A stretch of 64,000 bases of DNA from Pirellulales bacterium (lineage in GTDB: Bacteria > Planctomycetota > Planctomycetia > Pirellulales > JAICIG01). Positions 48,846-60,400 of this stretch are shown one piece after another. The stretch covers positions 1 through 64,000 of the forward strand of contig DATLUO010000174.1 of assembly GCA_035533075.1 (NCBI GenBank), read 5' to 3'. A model generated the notes under the pieces. The model was not told the DNA's origin, ran no database searches, and saw nothing but the letters and a program-made list of their open reading frames with translations. A program made the position numbers and the translations under genes. How positions within the stretch are numbered: position 1 is the first letter of the stretch; every line of letters begins with the position of its first letter.

Positions 48846-51800
48846 TCACAGCTCCCCATACCCTCCGCCGCCGGGTGTTTCGATCGTCAATACGTCGCCG
48901 GGCATGGCCGTGAACTGTACTTGGCTCCCTAAATCCTCGATCGTCCCGTCGGCGCGCTGGAGCGAGTTGCGGCCAACCGCTCCCGGCTCGCCGCCGAAAA
49001 GGCCGTAAGGCGGGTAGGGGCCGCGGCGCTGAGATACGATCGAAACTTCCAGCGGCCGCAAAAACTCCAGCTTCCGCACGATGCCGTCTCCGCCGCGCTT
49101 TCGGCCCGCGCCGCCCGACCCGCGACGAATGGAGAATTCGCGCGCGCGCACGGGATAGCGGTGCTCGATCACTTCCGGATCGGTGAGCCGCGTGTTGGTC
49201 ATGTGCGTGTGAACCGCGTCGGCGCCGTCGGCATCGGCCGTAGCGCCGGCACCGCCGCAGATCGTTTCGTAATAGCCGAACGTCGCGTCGCCGAAGACGA
49301 CGTTGTTCATTGTTCCCTGGCTAGCCGCGGCCAGTTGCAAGGCGCCGAGCAATACGTCGACCACCCGCTGCGAGGTCTCGACGTTGCCGCCCACCACGGC
49401 AGCGGACGTTTCCGGCGACGGACCTTCGGGCGGATTCAGCAAACACTCCGGAACGACGATCTCGACCGGCGCCAGCACGCCCTGGTTGAGCGGAATCTCC
49501 TCGCCGATCATGGCCCGCAGACAGTACATCACGGCCGCGGTCACGATCGCCCGGTTCGCATTCAGGTTGCCCGGCAATACGGCACCGGTGCCCGTGAAGT
49601 CGATGGTCGCCGCGTCGCCCCGGACGGTGATCTTGGCGACGATGGGCGAACCGTCGTCGAGATGGTCGACGAATTGATATTCGCCGTCGCCCAGCCGGGC
49701 CAAGGCCGAACGCATCTTTCGCTCGGACGCGGCCTGAATGTGCCCCATGTAGGCCAGCACAACGGGCAGACGGTATCGTTGGACCAACCGCCGCAGATCG
49801 CCTGAGCCGCGATGATTGGCCGCGACCTGGGCCTCGATGTCGGCCAGGTTATCGGCCACGTTCCGCGTCGGATAGGCCCCTGAAAGCAGGAGGGATTTCA
49901 GGTTGTCCAACCGCGATTGGCCGCGCTCGACCAGCTTCATGCCGCGGATGAGCACACCTTCTTCGGCCAGGTTTCGCGAAAAGGGCGGAAGCGAGCCGGG
50001 CCGGATGCCGCCGATCTCCGCGTGATGGGCGCGGCTGGCCGTGAAGAACACCAGCCGCCCGGAGTCGCCGTCCGTGGTGAAGACGGGCGTCACGACCGTC
50101 ACGTCGGGCAGGTGCGAGCCGCCGCGATACGGGTTGTTCGTCACGAACACATCGCCCGACTGCATGCCGGGGAAGTCGTCGAGCAGCCGCTTGATCGTCT
50201 CGCTCATGGCCCCCAGGTGAACCGGAATGTGCGGCGCGTTGACCACCAGGTCGCCGGCAGCAGTGAAAATGGCGCAACTGAAGTCGAGCCGCTCCTTCAC
50301 ATTGACGCTGCTGGCCGTGTTTCGCAGCGTAATGCCCATCTGCTCGGCAATGCCGGCGAACTGGTTGTTGAACACTTCGAGCATCACCGGGTCGGCCTCG
50401 GTCGAAACTTGCGTACGTGCCTGGCCGGCCTGGTCGGTCAGCAGCAACTCGCCGCCCGCCAGAATCTCTCCCTGCCAGCCGGGATCGATCACCGTGGTCG
50501 ACGACGACTCGTGAATAATCGCCGGCCCGCCCATCACGTCGCCCGGCCGCAGCGTCGCGCGATCGTAGACGGCGGTGGCGTGTTCGACGGTGTCGAACCA
50601 GGCGCCGGTCGCGGCTTCACTGATTGCGCGACGGAAAGCGGCCGAGGCCGGCGCTGCCGGTTCTTCCGGCGAGCGTCCCACGACTTCCACGCGGGCGGCC
50701 ACAATTTCCAGCGGCCGCTGCGGCCGGCGGTAGCCATAGAGTCGCTCATGTTCGGTCGCGTAGGCTTCGGCGTAGTCGCCGTCGGACGGCTCCGCGATCG
50801 TCAGATAAGCGTCCAACCCGCGGTACCGCAGATCGAGCGACCGGCGGACTTCGATCCGCGCTGGATCGACGCCTTCGGCGAACAACTCGCCTCGCGCCTC
50901 GTCGGCCATTCGCTGAAATTGCCCAGCCAACTCGGCGACGGCGGTCTCGGAATAGGGTTGATACACGCCGCTGGCCCGGTGCCGCGAAACGTCGGCCTGT
51001 CCGATGCCGTACGCGCTGAGCAGCCCGGCGTCGGGATGCAAGAGAATCTGCCGCATGCCCAGCTCTCTGGCCACGGTGCAAGCGTGCTGACCGGCCGCGC
51101 CTCCAAAGGCGACGAGCACGTAATCGCGAGGGTCGTAACCCTTGGCAACCGAGATCGACTGAATGGCCTTGACCATGTTCGAGTTCGCCACTCGCAGAAA
51201 GCCGTCGCACAGTTCGATGGGCGAATAACGCCTGCCCGTGGCGGCAGCGACGGTTTCGATCAACGCCGCCAGCCGGCCTTCGACCGCGCGACGATCGAGT
51301 GGAAAGGGAAAGTGTCGCGGCAGAATCTTGCCCAGATAGAAGTTGAGGTCGGTGACGGCCAGCGGGCCGCCGCGGCCATAGCAGGCCGGACCCGGCTCGG
51401 CGCCGGCGCTATCGGGGCCGACCACCAGCTTCACGCCGTCGAAGGAGCAGATCGATCCGCCGCCCGCCGCCACCGTCTCGATCGACAGCATCGGCGCCAC
51501 CACGCGCACGCCGGCTTTCTCGGTTTCGTACTCCAGCTCGAAGCGGCCGTCGAAGCGCGCCACGTCGGTGCTGGTGCCACCCATGTCGAAACCGATGGCC
51601 CGCTCGAAGCCCGCCTGCCGCGCCGCACGGGCAAAACCGACCACGCCTCCGGCCGGGCCCGACAAAATGCTGTCTTTGCCCAGGAACCGCTCGGCGCTTA
51701 CCAGGCCGCCGGCCGAGGTCATGATCCGCAGCTCGCTCGCGCCGAGCGCCTCGCGCAGTCGCTCGACGTAGCCCCGCAACACGGGGTTGAGGTAGGCATC

Positions 51801-52652
51801 GACCACGGTCGTATCGCCGCGCGACACGATCTTGATCAGCGGCGCGACGCGGCTGCTGACGCTGATCTCGTCGAAGCCGATTTCGGCGGCGGTCCTTGCG
51901 ACGATCTCCTCATGCGCCGTGTGCTTGAAGGCGTGCAGCAGACAGATGGCCAACGACTCGATGCCACGTGCTTTAAGCTCGGTAAGCTGCTCTCGCACTT
52001 GCTGTTCATCGGGAGCTTGCAACACTTCGCCTTTGGCGGTCACGCGCTCGCCGATCTCCACCACGTGCGCAAACAAGGGGACCGGTTTCTTGATGGCCAG
52101 CTCGAACAGTTTCGGCCGGTTCTGATAGCCGATGTGCAGGACGTCGCCGAAGCCGCGCGTGGTGACCAGTGCCGTATTCGCGCCGCGGCGGGTGATCAGC
52201 GCGTTCGTTCCCCGCGTCGTGCCCAAACGGACGCGCACGGCCGGTATCATTGAATCGGCCGGCAGCCGCATGAGGTAGCGAATTGCCAGGACCGGCGCCT
52301 CGCAGTCGCTCGCCAGCTCATAGGGCTGACCCGCCGCGGGCACTTCGTTCAGGGGCATGTCGAGCGAGAACGTGCCCGTGTTGGCGTCGAAGGAATGCAC
52401 GTGTCGTTCGGCGAGCGTCTTTCCGTCGACGGACAGCAGACGCAACGTGAATCCATTCCAAAAACCGTCCGGGTCGTCGGTCCGCGCGGGATCGACGATG
52501 ACCGCTTGGCTCGAATTCGCGGCCGCCGCCCCTTTCGTCACGCCGGAGCTGAGCAGCTTATGCCGCCTGAGCGGTCCGTCGGGCAGCCGGGCAAAGCAAT
52601 CCGTAAACGTGCCACCCACATCGATCCAGAATTCCCACGGGTTTTGCGACAT
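48846..52652 (-). CDS. Fused 5-oxoprolinase / hydantoinase (HyuA-HyuB)
   Basis: 1268 residues. The N-terminal half is HyuA-like with an actin-type ATP site: [59 protein letters not shown] and AVGGGSI-like [12 protein letters not shown]. The C-terminal half (from about residue 730) is HyuB-like: [71 protein letters not shown] and the end [17 protein letters not shown]. Such fusions are ATP-dependent 5-oxoprolinases that open 5-oxoproline to glutamate. Hydantoinase activity cannot be excluded. It is a single gene, divergent from the secreted protein downstream. Confidence 0.9.
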   Translation of the reverse strand: MSQNPWEFWIDVGGTFTDCFARLPDGPLRRHKLLSSGVTKGAAAANSSQAVIVDPARTDDPDGFWNGFTLRLLSVDGKTLAERHVHSFDANTGTFSLDMPLNEVPAAGQPYELASDCEAPVLAIRYLMRLPADSMIPAVRVRLGTTRGTNALITRRGANTALVTTRGFGDVLHIGYQNRPKLFELAIKKPVPLFAHVVEIGERVTAKGEVLQAPDEQQVREQLTELKARGIESLAICLLHAFKHTAHEEIVARTAAEIGFDEISVSSRVAPLIKIVSRGDTTVVDAYLNPVLRGYVERLREALGASELRIMTSAGGLVSAERFLGKDSILSGPAGGVVGFARAARQAGFERAIGFDMGGTSTDVARFDGRFELEYETEKAGVRVVAPMLSIETVAAGGGSICSFDGVKLVVGPDSAGAEPGPACYGRGGPLAVTDLNFYLGKILPRHFPFPLDRRAVEGRLAALIETVAAATGRRYSPIELCDGFLRVANSNMVKAIQSISVAKGYDPRDYVLVAFGGAAGQHACTVARELGMRQILLHPDAGLLSAYGIGQADVSRHRASGVYQPYSETAVAELAGQFQRMADEARGELFAEGVDPARIEVRRSLDLRYRGLDAYLTIAEPSDGDYAEAYATEHERLYGYRRPQRPLEIVAARVEVVGRSPEEPAAPASAAFRRAISEAATGAWFDTVEHATAVYDRATLRPGDVMGGPAIIHESSSTTVIDPGWQGEILAGGELLLTDQAGQARTQVSTEADPVMLEVFNNQFAGIAEQMGITLRNTASSVNVKERLDFSCAIFTAAGDLVVNAPHIPVHLGAMSETIKRLLDDFPGMQSGDVFVTNNPYRGGSHLPDVTVVTPVFTTDGDSGRLVFFTASRAHHAEIGGIRPGSLPPFSRNLAEEGVLIRGMKLVERGQSRLDNLKSLLLSGAYPTRNVADNLADIEAQVAANHRGSGDLRRLVQRYRLPVVLAYMGHIQAASERKMRSALARLGDGEYQFVDHLDDGSPIVAKITVRGDAATIDFTGTGAVLPGNLNANRAIVTAAVMYCLRAMIGEEIPLNQGVLAPVEIVVPECLLNPPEGPSPETSAAVVGGNVETSQRVVDVLLGALQLAAASQGTMNNVVFGDATFGYYETICGGAGATADADGADAVHTHMTNTRLTDPEVIEHRYPVRAREFSIRRGSGGAGRKRGGDGIVRKLEFLRPLEVSIVSQRRGPYPPYGLFGGEPGAVGRNSLQRADGTIEDLGSQVQFTAMPGDVLTIETPGGGGYGEL

Positions 52653-52917
52653 GCGGCAAGTCTATCGCATCGTTGTTGATGAATGAATGGGCCAATCACT
52701 GAAGCGCATTGCCGCCCATTGGTCGGCAAAGAACCGGCGCGGCGGTTTTGTAGACGCCCCACCGCCTTCAATCCGGGTGGTTTGGTGCCGTGGCGGTAAA
52801 TTCTCCATGCGGCACACTCGTTGCTCCCGCGCTTATGCTACTGCGATCGAAGTTTGTGCTGTGCCGCGGCGGTCACTCTGCGTCGGCCTTATCCGGACCA
52901 AAAAGGGAGAAACGAAC

Positions 52918-54330
52918 ATGTTCTTACCTCGCTCAATCCTCTTTGTTTTAAGCCTGGGATGTTTGCAATTTGCGAGTTGGCCCGCCGGAGCCCAGTATTA
53001 CGGCCCGCCGGGCGGCAGCTTCCAGCGCCGCCAGCCAACGGTCGCACGTCGTCCGCTCGACAGGCCGGGCGCACTGCGACGCAATGAGATGCCGGTGCGG
53101 AATACCGATTCGATGATCAATGAAGTCGTCACGCCGATTCCTCTCACCGAAAACCGGCTGGAAGCCGCCCAAGAAGGCGTCGACCGCCAGATTCGGGACC
53201 TGATTGAAGACCTCCGCCCGCAGATGCGGCAACTCTTCCCGGACAAGCTCGAAGCGTTGTCGGGCACGGCGGGGTGGAACCCGGCCTGCCGCACCGCGCT
53301 CACCAAAGCCCTCCGCTCCGGCGATCCCGAACAGATTTATGAAGTCTGGCTCGAAGCCGAGCCGAACAACGCCGCCGGCGCGGAGCGCATCGCGCGGGAA
53401 GCCGAATTACAACGGGCGTTCAAGCATCTGGAGCAGAGCGGTGAAGAAGGGGATGCCACCACCGCGCAAATCGAAGACCTGCGCGACGCGCTCGACAAGC
53501 TGGCCGTTTCGGAGGAGAAAGCCGGCGAGCTGGCTGGCGCGCTCGACGAGCTGAACACCTGGGTGCAGATTCAGGAGACTCTCGACGAAGCGGAACCCGA
53601 TATCGGCGCCGCGACCGTCCTGCCCAAGGGCCGGGTGAAACTGATTAAGAACCCCAATCTCTCGGTCGGTACCGCGGTGGTGCTGAACGACTCGACGGTC
53701 ATGGTGGGGAGTCGCGGTCATGGCGGTGTCGAAATCGCGCGCGGCAACGCGGCCGAGGCGCTGGGTCTGCCGGTGGTCAACGACGATCCGCTGCCTGACG
53801 CCGAAGGCGCGCCCCAACGCAGCGGCACCTTGATCATGAACCCGCGCAAGTACGGCGAGACGATCCGCTATGTGCTCAACGGCGAGGAATACATTATGCG
53901 GCCGGGCACCTCTCAGCGGCTGCCGACCGGATGGCCCTGGCGAATCGAGTACGATCGCGGGGCCAACGCAGGCGTCGCCGAGTATTCGCTGAGCGACGGC
54001 ACCTATGTGTGGACGCCGACCGAGCATGGCTGGCAGCTTTTCAAGCAACGCTATGACGTGACCATCGACAACACGCGCAACCCCAAAGACTTCCACTTTG
54101 TGGTCAACGACGAGCCGATGATGGTGCGTGCCCGGCATACCCGGACCGTCCGCAATGCGTATCCGATCGTGATCGAATACGATCGCGGCAACGGCAGCCA
54201 CATGGCGAGCAAAGCCATCAACTTCAGCGGAAACGTCGAAGTGGGGATCAACGCCGAAGACAATCTTTCGGACATGTTCCCCGAGCAAAGGAACGCCAAG
54301 CGAGCGGAGGAACCGGATCTGTTCCGATAG
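52918..54330 (+). CDS. Secreted protein with repeated beta domains, function unknown
   Basis: 470 residues from ATG 52918, preceded by AAAAGGGAG. Signal peptide FLPRSILFVLSLGCLQFASW ending near AGAQ. The central part is a helical, coiled-coil-like region (REAELQRAFKHLEQSGEEGD, IEDLRDALDKLAVSEEKAGE). The C-terminal half has two related beta modules, PRKYGETIRYVLNGEEYIMR and PKDFHFVVNDEPMMVRARHT, each followed by WRIEYDRG or IVIEYDRG. I do not know a named domain. A strong terminator follows, so it is probably monocistronic. The frame extends to 52687 upstream without a signal peptide and is rejected there. Confidence 0.7.
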   Translation: MFLPRSILFVLSLGCLQFASWPAGAQYYGPPGGSFQRRQPTVARRPLDRPGALRRNEMPVRNTDSMINEVVTPIPLTENRLEAAQEGVDRQIRDLIEDLRPQMRQLFPDKLEALSGTAGWNPACRTALTKALRSGDPEQIYEVWLEAEPNNAAGAERIAREAELQRAFKHLEQSGEEGDATTAQIEDLRDALDKLAVSEEKAGELAGALDELNTWVQIQETLDEAEPDIGAATVLPKGRVKLIKNPNLSVGTAVVLNDSTVMVGSRGHGGVEIARGNAAEALGLPVVNDDPLPDAEGAPQRSGTLIMNPRKYGETIRYVLNGEEYIMRPGTSQRLPTGWPWRIEYDRGANAGVAEYSLSDGTYVWTPTEHGWQLFKQRYDVTIDNTRNPKDFHFVVNDEPMMVRARHTRTVRNAYPIVIEYDRGNGSHMASKAINFSGNVEVGINAEDNLSDMFPEQRNAKRAEEPDLFR

Positions 54331-54361
54331 GCCCGCGATCTTATCGCAAAACTCCGTGTGG

Positions 54362-54401
54362 CCCCGCGTGCCGGCGCAATGCCGCACGCGGGGTTTTTTT
54401 T
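54362..54401 (+). terminator. Rho-independent terminator
   Basis: CCCCGCGTGC and GCACGCGGGG pair around a short loop and are followed by eight T. It lies 30 bases after the stop of the secreted-protein gene. Confidence 0.88.
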
Positions 54402-54493
54402 GCGACGTCTGGTGGCTGCGATCGGCAGGGCCGTTTGCAGAGCCGGAATGCGTGTTTTACGATACGGATTCCTCCAAACCACTAGAGAGACCG

Positions 54494-57400
54494 ATGAAAC
54501 GACACGCCCCTCGTTGCTTTCTGGCCGTCTGCCTGCTCGTTGGCACCGGCCTGCACGCCCTCGCGGCCGACCAATGGGTCGCCTACAGGAGCAAAGACGG
54601 CCCCGGCAAAGGAAAGAAAATCGTCCTGGTTTCCGGCGACGAAGAGTATCGCTCGGAGGAAGCGTTGCCCATGCTGGCCAAAATCCTCAGCCAGCGGCAC
54701 GGCTTCGACTGTACGGTCCACTTCGCCGTCGATCCGCAGACCGGCATCATCAACTCCAACAACCAGAACAACATTCCGGGCCTGGAGCAGCTCGACGACG
54801 CCGACCTGATGATCATCGCCACACGGTTCCGCGAGCTGCCCGACGATCAGATGAAACACATCGTCGATTTCATCAACGCCGGCAAACCGGTGATCGGCCT
54901 GCGCACCGCCACCCACGCCTTCAGCTACTCGAAGAAGAAAGACAGCCCCTACCTCGATTGGAGCTTTTCCAGCTCGAAGTGGCCGGGCGGGTTCGGGCGA
55001 CAGATTCTGGGCGACACCTGGATCAGCCATCACGGCCACCACGGCAAAGAGGCCACGCGAGGTATCATCAACGAGCGGCAGAAGGACGCTGTGGTGCTGC
55101 GCGGCGTGAGCGACGTGTTCGGCCAGACCGATGTCTACGGCGTCAAGAACCTCACGCCCGATGCCCAGGTCTTGCTCTATGGTCAGGTGGTGGCGGGCAT
55201 GAAGCCGAGCGACCCGCCCGTCGAAGGCGAAAAGAACAACCCCATGATGCCGCTGGCCTGGCTCAAGGCGTACACCGCCCCGTCGGGCAAAGCGGGCCAG
55301 GCGTTCTGCACGACGATGGGCGCCTCGATCGACTTTACCAGCGAGGGGCTGCGGCGGCTGATTGTCAACGCGGCGTATGATCTCACCGGGCTGGGCGACA
55401 AGATTCCGGAGAAGAATGACGTCGAGATCGTCGGCACGTTCGAGCCGTCTTTTTTTGGCTTCAAGAACACGGAATACTGGCAGCAGAAGGCCCTCAAGCC
55501 GGCCGATTTTGCCTTGGAAGCCGACGGCGGTGATCGGGCATCCGCGGCCGCCGGCCTCGATCTTAAGAAGGGCGACCATATTTCGATCATCGGCAACACG
55601 CTGGCCGAGCGGATGCAGCACGATGGATGGATGGAGACGCTCGTTCATGCCCGGTTCCCGGAACATCGGCTCACGTTCCGCAACCTGGCTTTTTCGGCCG
55701 ACGAACTGACCATTCGCCAGCGATCGGAAGGGTTCGGCAGCCCCGATGAATGGCTCACCAAGACCAAGGCCGACGTGGTGTTCGCCTTCTTCGGGTTCAA
55801 CGAATCGTTCGCCGGCAAGCAGGGCCTGGAGAAGTTCAAGCAAGACCTGGACGGCTTCGTCAAGCACACGCTGGGGCAAAAGTACAACGGCCAGAGCGCG
55901 CCGAAGCTGGTGCTCTTTTCTCCCATCGCCCATGAAGACCTGCACGATCCAAACTTGCCCGACGGCAGCGAGAACAACGCTCGGCTGAAGATTTACACGC
56001 GGGCGATGGCCGAAGTGGCCAAGGCCAATGGCGTGGCGTTCGTCGATCTGTTTCAGCCGACGTTGGAAATCTACCGGGAGGCTGACGCCTCCCGCTCGCC
56101 GGCCTCGGCGAGCGGCACGCGTAAACGTGCCGGTAGGTCCCTTACCATGAACGGCATCCACCTGACGGAAGATGGCAACGCCGAACTGGCCGACGTGATC
56201 GTACAGGCGCTCTTTCCAGACCAGAAGCCGCAACTGAGCGATGAAGCGCTCACCAAGCTCCGCGAGGCCGTCAACGGCAAGAACTTCTATTGGTTCCATC
56301 GCTACCGCACGACCGACGGCTATTCGAGCTACGGCGGCCGATCGTATCTGAAATTCGTCAACGGCCAGACGAACCGCGAAGTGATGATGCGCGAATTGGA
56401 AGTGCTCGACGCGATGACCGAGAACCGCGATAAGCGCGTCTGGGAGATGGCACAAGGACGTGATCTCAAAGTCGACGACGGCAACACGCCACCCTTCATT
56501 CCGGTGGTCACGAACAAGCCCGGCCCCGGTCCCAACGGCGAGCACGTCTTTCTCGGCGGTGAAGAAGCCATCGGCAAGATGACGATCGGCAAGGGACTGA
56601 AGGTCAATCTGTTCGCCAGCGAGGAGACGTTTCCTGAAGTCATCAATCCCGTGCAGATGGCCTTCGACACCCACGGCCGGCTGTGGGTCGCCGCCTGGCC
56701 GAACTACCCGCACTGGAAGCCCAAGGAGGAGATGAACGACAAGCTGCTGATCCTGGAAGACACCGACGGCGACGGCAAGGCCGATAAATGCAAGACATTC
56801 GCCGATCATTTGCACAACCCGACCGGCTTCGAGTTCTGGGGCGGCGGTGTGTTGGTGGCGATGGCCCCCGACCTGCTGTTTCTCAAAGACACCGACGGCG
56901 ACGACCGGGCCGACGTGCGCTTGCGCGTGTTGCACGGACTCGACTCGGCCGACACGCACCACACGGCCAACAGCTTCGTGCTCGATCCGGGCGGAGGTCT
57001 CTACTTCCAGGAAGGCGTGTTCCATCGTACGCAGGTCGAAACGCCCTATGGCCCGCAGCGCAACACCGACGCCTGCGTTTGGCGGTTCGAGCCGCGCACG
57101 TTCAAGTTCGAGCGGTACGTGCCCTACGGCTTTGCCAATCCGCACGGCCACGTGTTCGATCGCTGGGGCCAGGACATCGTTCACGACGGCACCGGCGCCC
57201 AGCCCTATCACGGGGCGATTTTTTCGGGCTACGTCGAGTTCCCGCAAAAGCACCCGCATGCGCCGCAAGTATATAACCAGCGGACGCGGCCCTGCCCGGC
57301 CACCGAGATCCTGTCGAGCCGCCACTTTCCCGACGAGATGCAAGACAACCTGCTGGTGGGCAACGTGATCGGCTTTCAGGGCATCTTGCGCTACCGGCTT

Positions 57401-60400
57401 GAAAACAAGGGATCGAGCATCGCCGGCACCGAGTTGGAACCGTTTTTGTCGTCGAGCGACCCGAACTTTCGCCCGTCGGATTTTGAAATCGGCGCGGACG
57501 GCGCGCTCTATTTCACCGACTGGCAGAATCCGATCATCGGCCATATGCAGCACAACTTGCGGGATCCCAGCCGCGACCGCAAGCACGGCCGCGTCTATCG
57601 CGTGACCTACGAGGGCCGCAAGCTCAGCCCCTCGCCCAAGATCGCGGGCGAGCCGGTCGAAAAGTTGCTCGACCTGCTCAAGCAGCCAGAAAACCGCGTG
57701 CGTTACCGCGCTCGCATCGAGCTAAGCGGACGGCCGTCGGCAGACGTGCTGGCGGCGCTTAAGCCGTGGTTGCAACGACTCAGTCCGGCCGACAGCGGCT
57801 ACGAGCATCATCTGCTGGAGGCCCTGTGGCTGCACCAGCAACACAACGTGGTCAATGTCGATCTTCTCAAGCAGGTGCTCGCGGCGAAAGATGGCGATGC
57901 CCGTGCCGGGGCCACGCGCGTGCTTTGCTATTGGCGCGACCGCGTGCCGCAGGCCCTCAACGAGGTTAAGAAGCTGGCCGCCGACGAAGACCCGCGCGTG
58001 CGCTTGCAGGCGGTGCGGGCGGCGAGCTTCTTCCGCGTGCCCGAAGCGTTCGAGGTGGCGTTGGTCGCGCAGCAAGCCACGAGTGATCCGTACCTCGACT
58101 ATGCGCGCGACCAGACCATGAAGTCGCTCGAGCCGCTCTGGAAGCAGGCGCTGGCCGAGAAGCGCGAGATTCCGCTGACGACCGAAGCCGGCGCGAGCTT
58201 CTTGCTCAAGCACCTTTCGCTCGATCAGCTTCTGTCGAAAGAACGATCGCGGCCGGTCTACTACGAACTGCTGTTCCGGCCGGGCGCGCGCGACGAATAT
58301 CGCCGCGAGGCATTGGCCGGCCTGGCGAAGCTCGACAAGAAGAGCGAGCTCGACGTGCTGCTCGACGCCATCCATCGGATCGACAACAAAGAAGACGACC
58401 GCGATGAGAGCGTCGTGTTCGACCTGGTGCGGCTGCTGACCGCTCGCAACGCCGAGCAGCTCGCGGCCGTGCGCGGCCAGATCGAAAAGCTGGCCACGGC
58501 ATCGAAGCAGCCGATCATCCGCCAGGTGGCCTTCTCCGCGTTGATCGCCATCGACGGCTCGCCCGACAACGCCTGGAAGCTGGGCACGACGAGCCTGCCG
58601 GCGCTGTACGACCTGACGAGCGCGGTGCCGCTGGTCAGCGATCCCAGTTTAAGGGCACGTCTCTATCCGCTGGTCGAACCGCTGCTGCAAGGGCTGCCTG
58701 AGCCGCTGGCCCACGCCAAGCAGAGCACGGGCACGCTTGGCCGCTATGTACGGATCGAGCTGCCGCGTAAAGGGACGCTCACTTTGGCCGAAGTCGAGAT
58801 CTACAGCGGCGGCCGCAACGTCGCCCGGCATGGCAAGGCGACGCAAAAGAATACGGCCTACGGCGGCGACGCCGCGCGGGCCATCGACGGCAACACCAGC
58901 GGCCTGTTCGGCATGAACGGCCAGACGCACACGCAGGAGAACACGCCCGAACCGTGGTGGGAAGTCGATCTGGGCGAGACGTATCCCGTGGAGCGGATCG
59001 TGATCTACAACCGCGGCGACGGCGACCTGGGCAAGCGGCTCGAAGGGTTCACCTTGCGTGTGCTCGATTCGTCCAGGCACGAAGTGTTCAAACGTGGCGG
59101 CGTTGCCGCGCCGGACCGCAAAGTGCAGTTCGACCTGGAAGGTGGGGGCGGCGACACGCTGGTCCGCCGCGCCGCGATGAACGCGCTCACCTACGTTCGC
59201 GGCCAGGAGGCCAAGACGTTCGACACGCTGGCTGCCTTGGTACTTCATAGTGAGAAAGGCGCATCCGCCGACCTGCTGCCCGCCATCCGCGCCATGCAGC
59301 GCATCGGCCGCCAATACTGGAACAAGCAGCAAGTCAAGCCGCTGCTGGCTGCGGTCGTGCCCGCCGTCCGCGGCCTGCCGGTGGAAGACCGCACCAGCGA
59401 GTCGGCGCTCGATGAGCTCGAATTTGCCGACGCATTGGCATCGCTGCTGCCGATCGACGAAGCCCGCCGGATTCGCGGCGAGCTGCGCGAGTTGGGCGTG
59501 CGGGTGATCAAGCTCGGCACCTTGCCCGAACGCATGTCGTACGATCAGGACGTGATCGCCGTGGCGGCCGGCAAGCCGGTGCAGTTCCTGCTCGACAATC
59601 CGGACCTGATGCCGCACAACTTCGTGATCGTGCGGCCGGGTTCGCTGGAAGAAGTCGGCCTGCTGGGCGAATCGACGGCGCAGCAGCCCGGCGCGCTGGA
59701 GCGGCAGTACGTGCCGCCCTCGAACAAGATTCTCCTGGCCAGCCGGCTTTTGCAGCCCCGCGGCTCGCAACGTCTGACGTTCAATGCGCCGACCAAGCCC
59801 GGCGTCTATCCTTACGTTTGCACCTTTCCGGGCCACTGGCGGCGGATGTACGGCGCGCTGTATGTGGTCGACGATCTCGATCAGTATCTGGCCGGGCCGG
59901 AAGCCTATCTGGCGGCCCATCCGCTGGAAATCAAGGACGAGTTGCTGAAGGACCGGAGGCTGCGGACGGAATGGAAGTTCGACGAGTTGGCGGTGGCGGT
60001 CGAGGATCTTTCGTCGGGCCGTTCTTTCGGCGACGCCAAACAGATGTTTACCGTGGCGAGTTGCGTGGCCTGCCACAAGCTGAACGGCGTGGGGACGGAG
60101 ATCGGCCCCGACCTATCGAAGCTCGAAGCGAAGTATCAGCCGGTCGATATTCTCAAAGAGATTCTCGACCCCTCGGCCAAGATCAACGAGAAATTCCAGA
60201 CCTACACGTTCCAGCTCGATTCCGGTAAGACGGTCACCGGGCTGGTGCTGGAGGAGACGGCCGACGCGGTGAAGGTGATCGAGAACCCCTTGGCCAAGGC
60301 CGAGCCGGTGGTGCTGAAAAAATCGGAGATCGACCAGCGCGAGAAGGCGAAGACGTCGATCATGCCCAAGGGCCTGCTGGACAAGCTCACGCGCGACGAG

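Noticed and set aside
56071-56136. tRNA gene inside the multidomain gene
   Set aside because: Cloverleaf shape only; no tRNA consensus bases, acceptor stem of five, and loops of 4, 4 and 6 bases.
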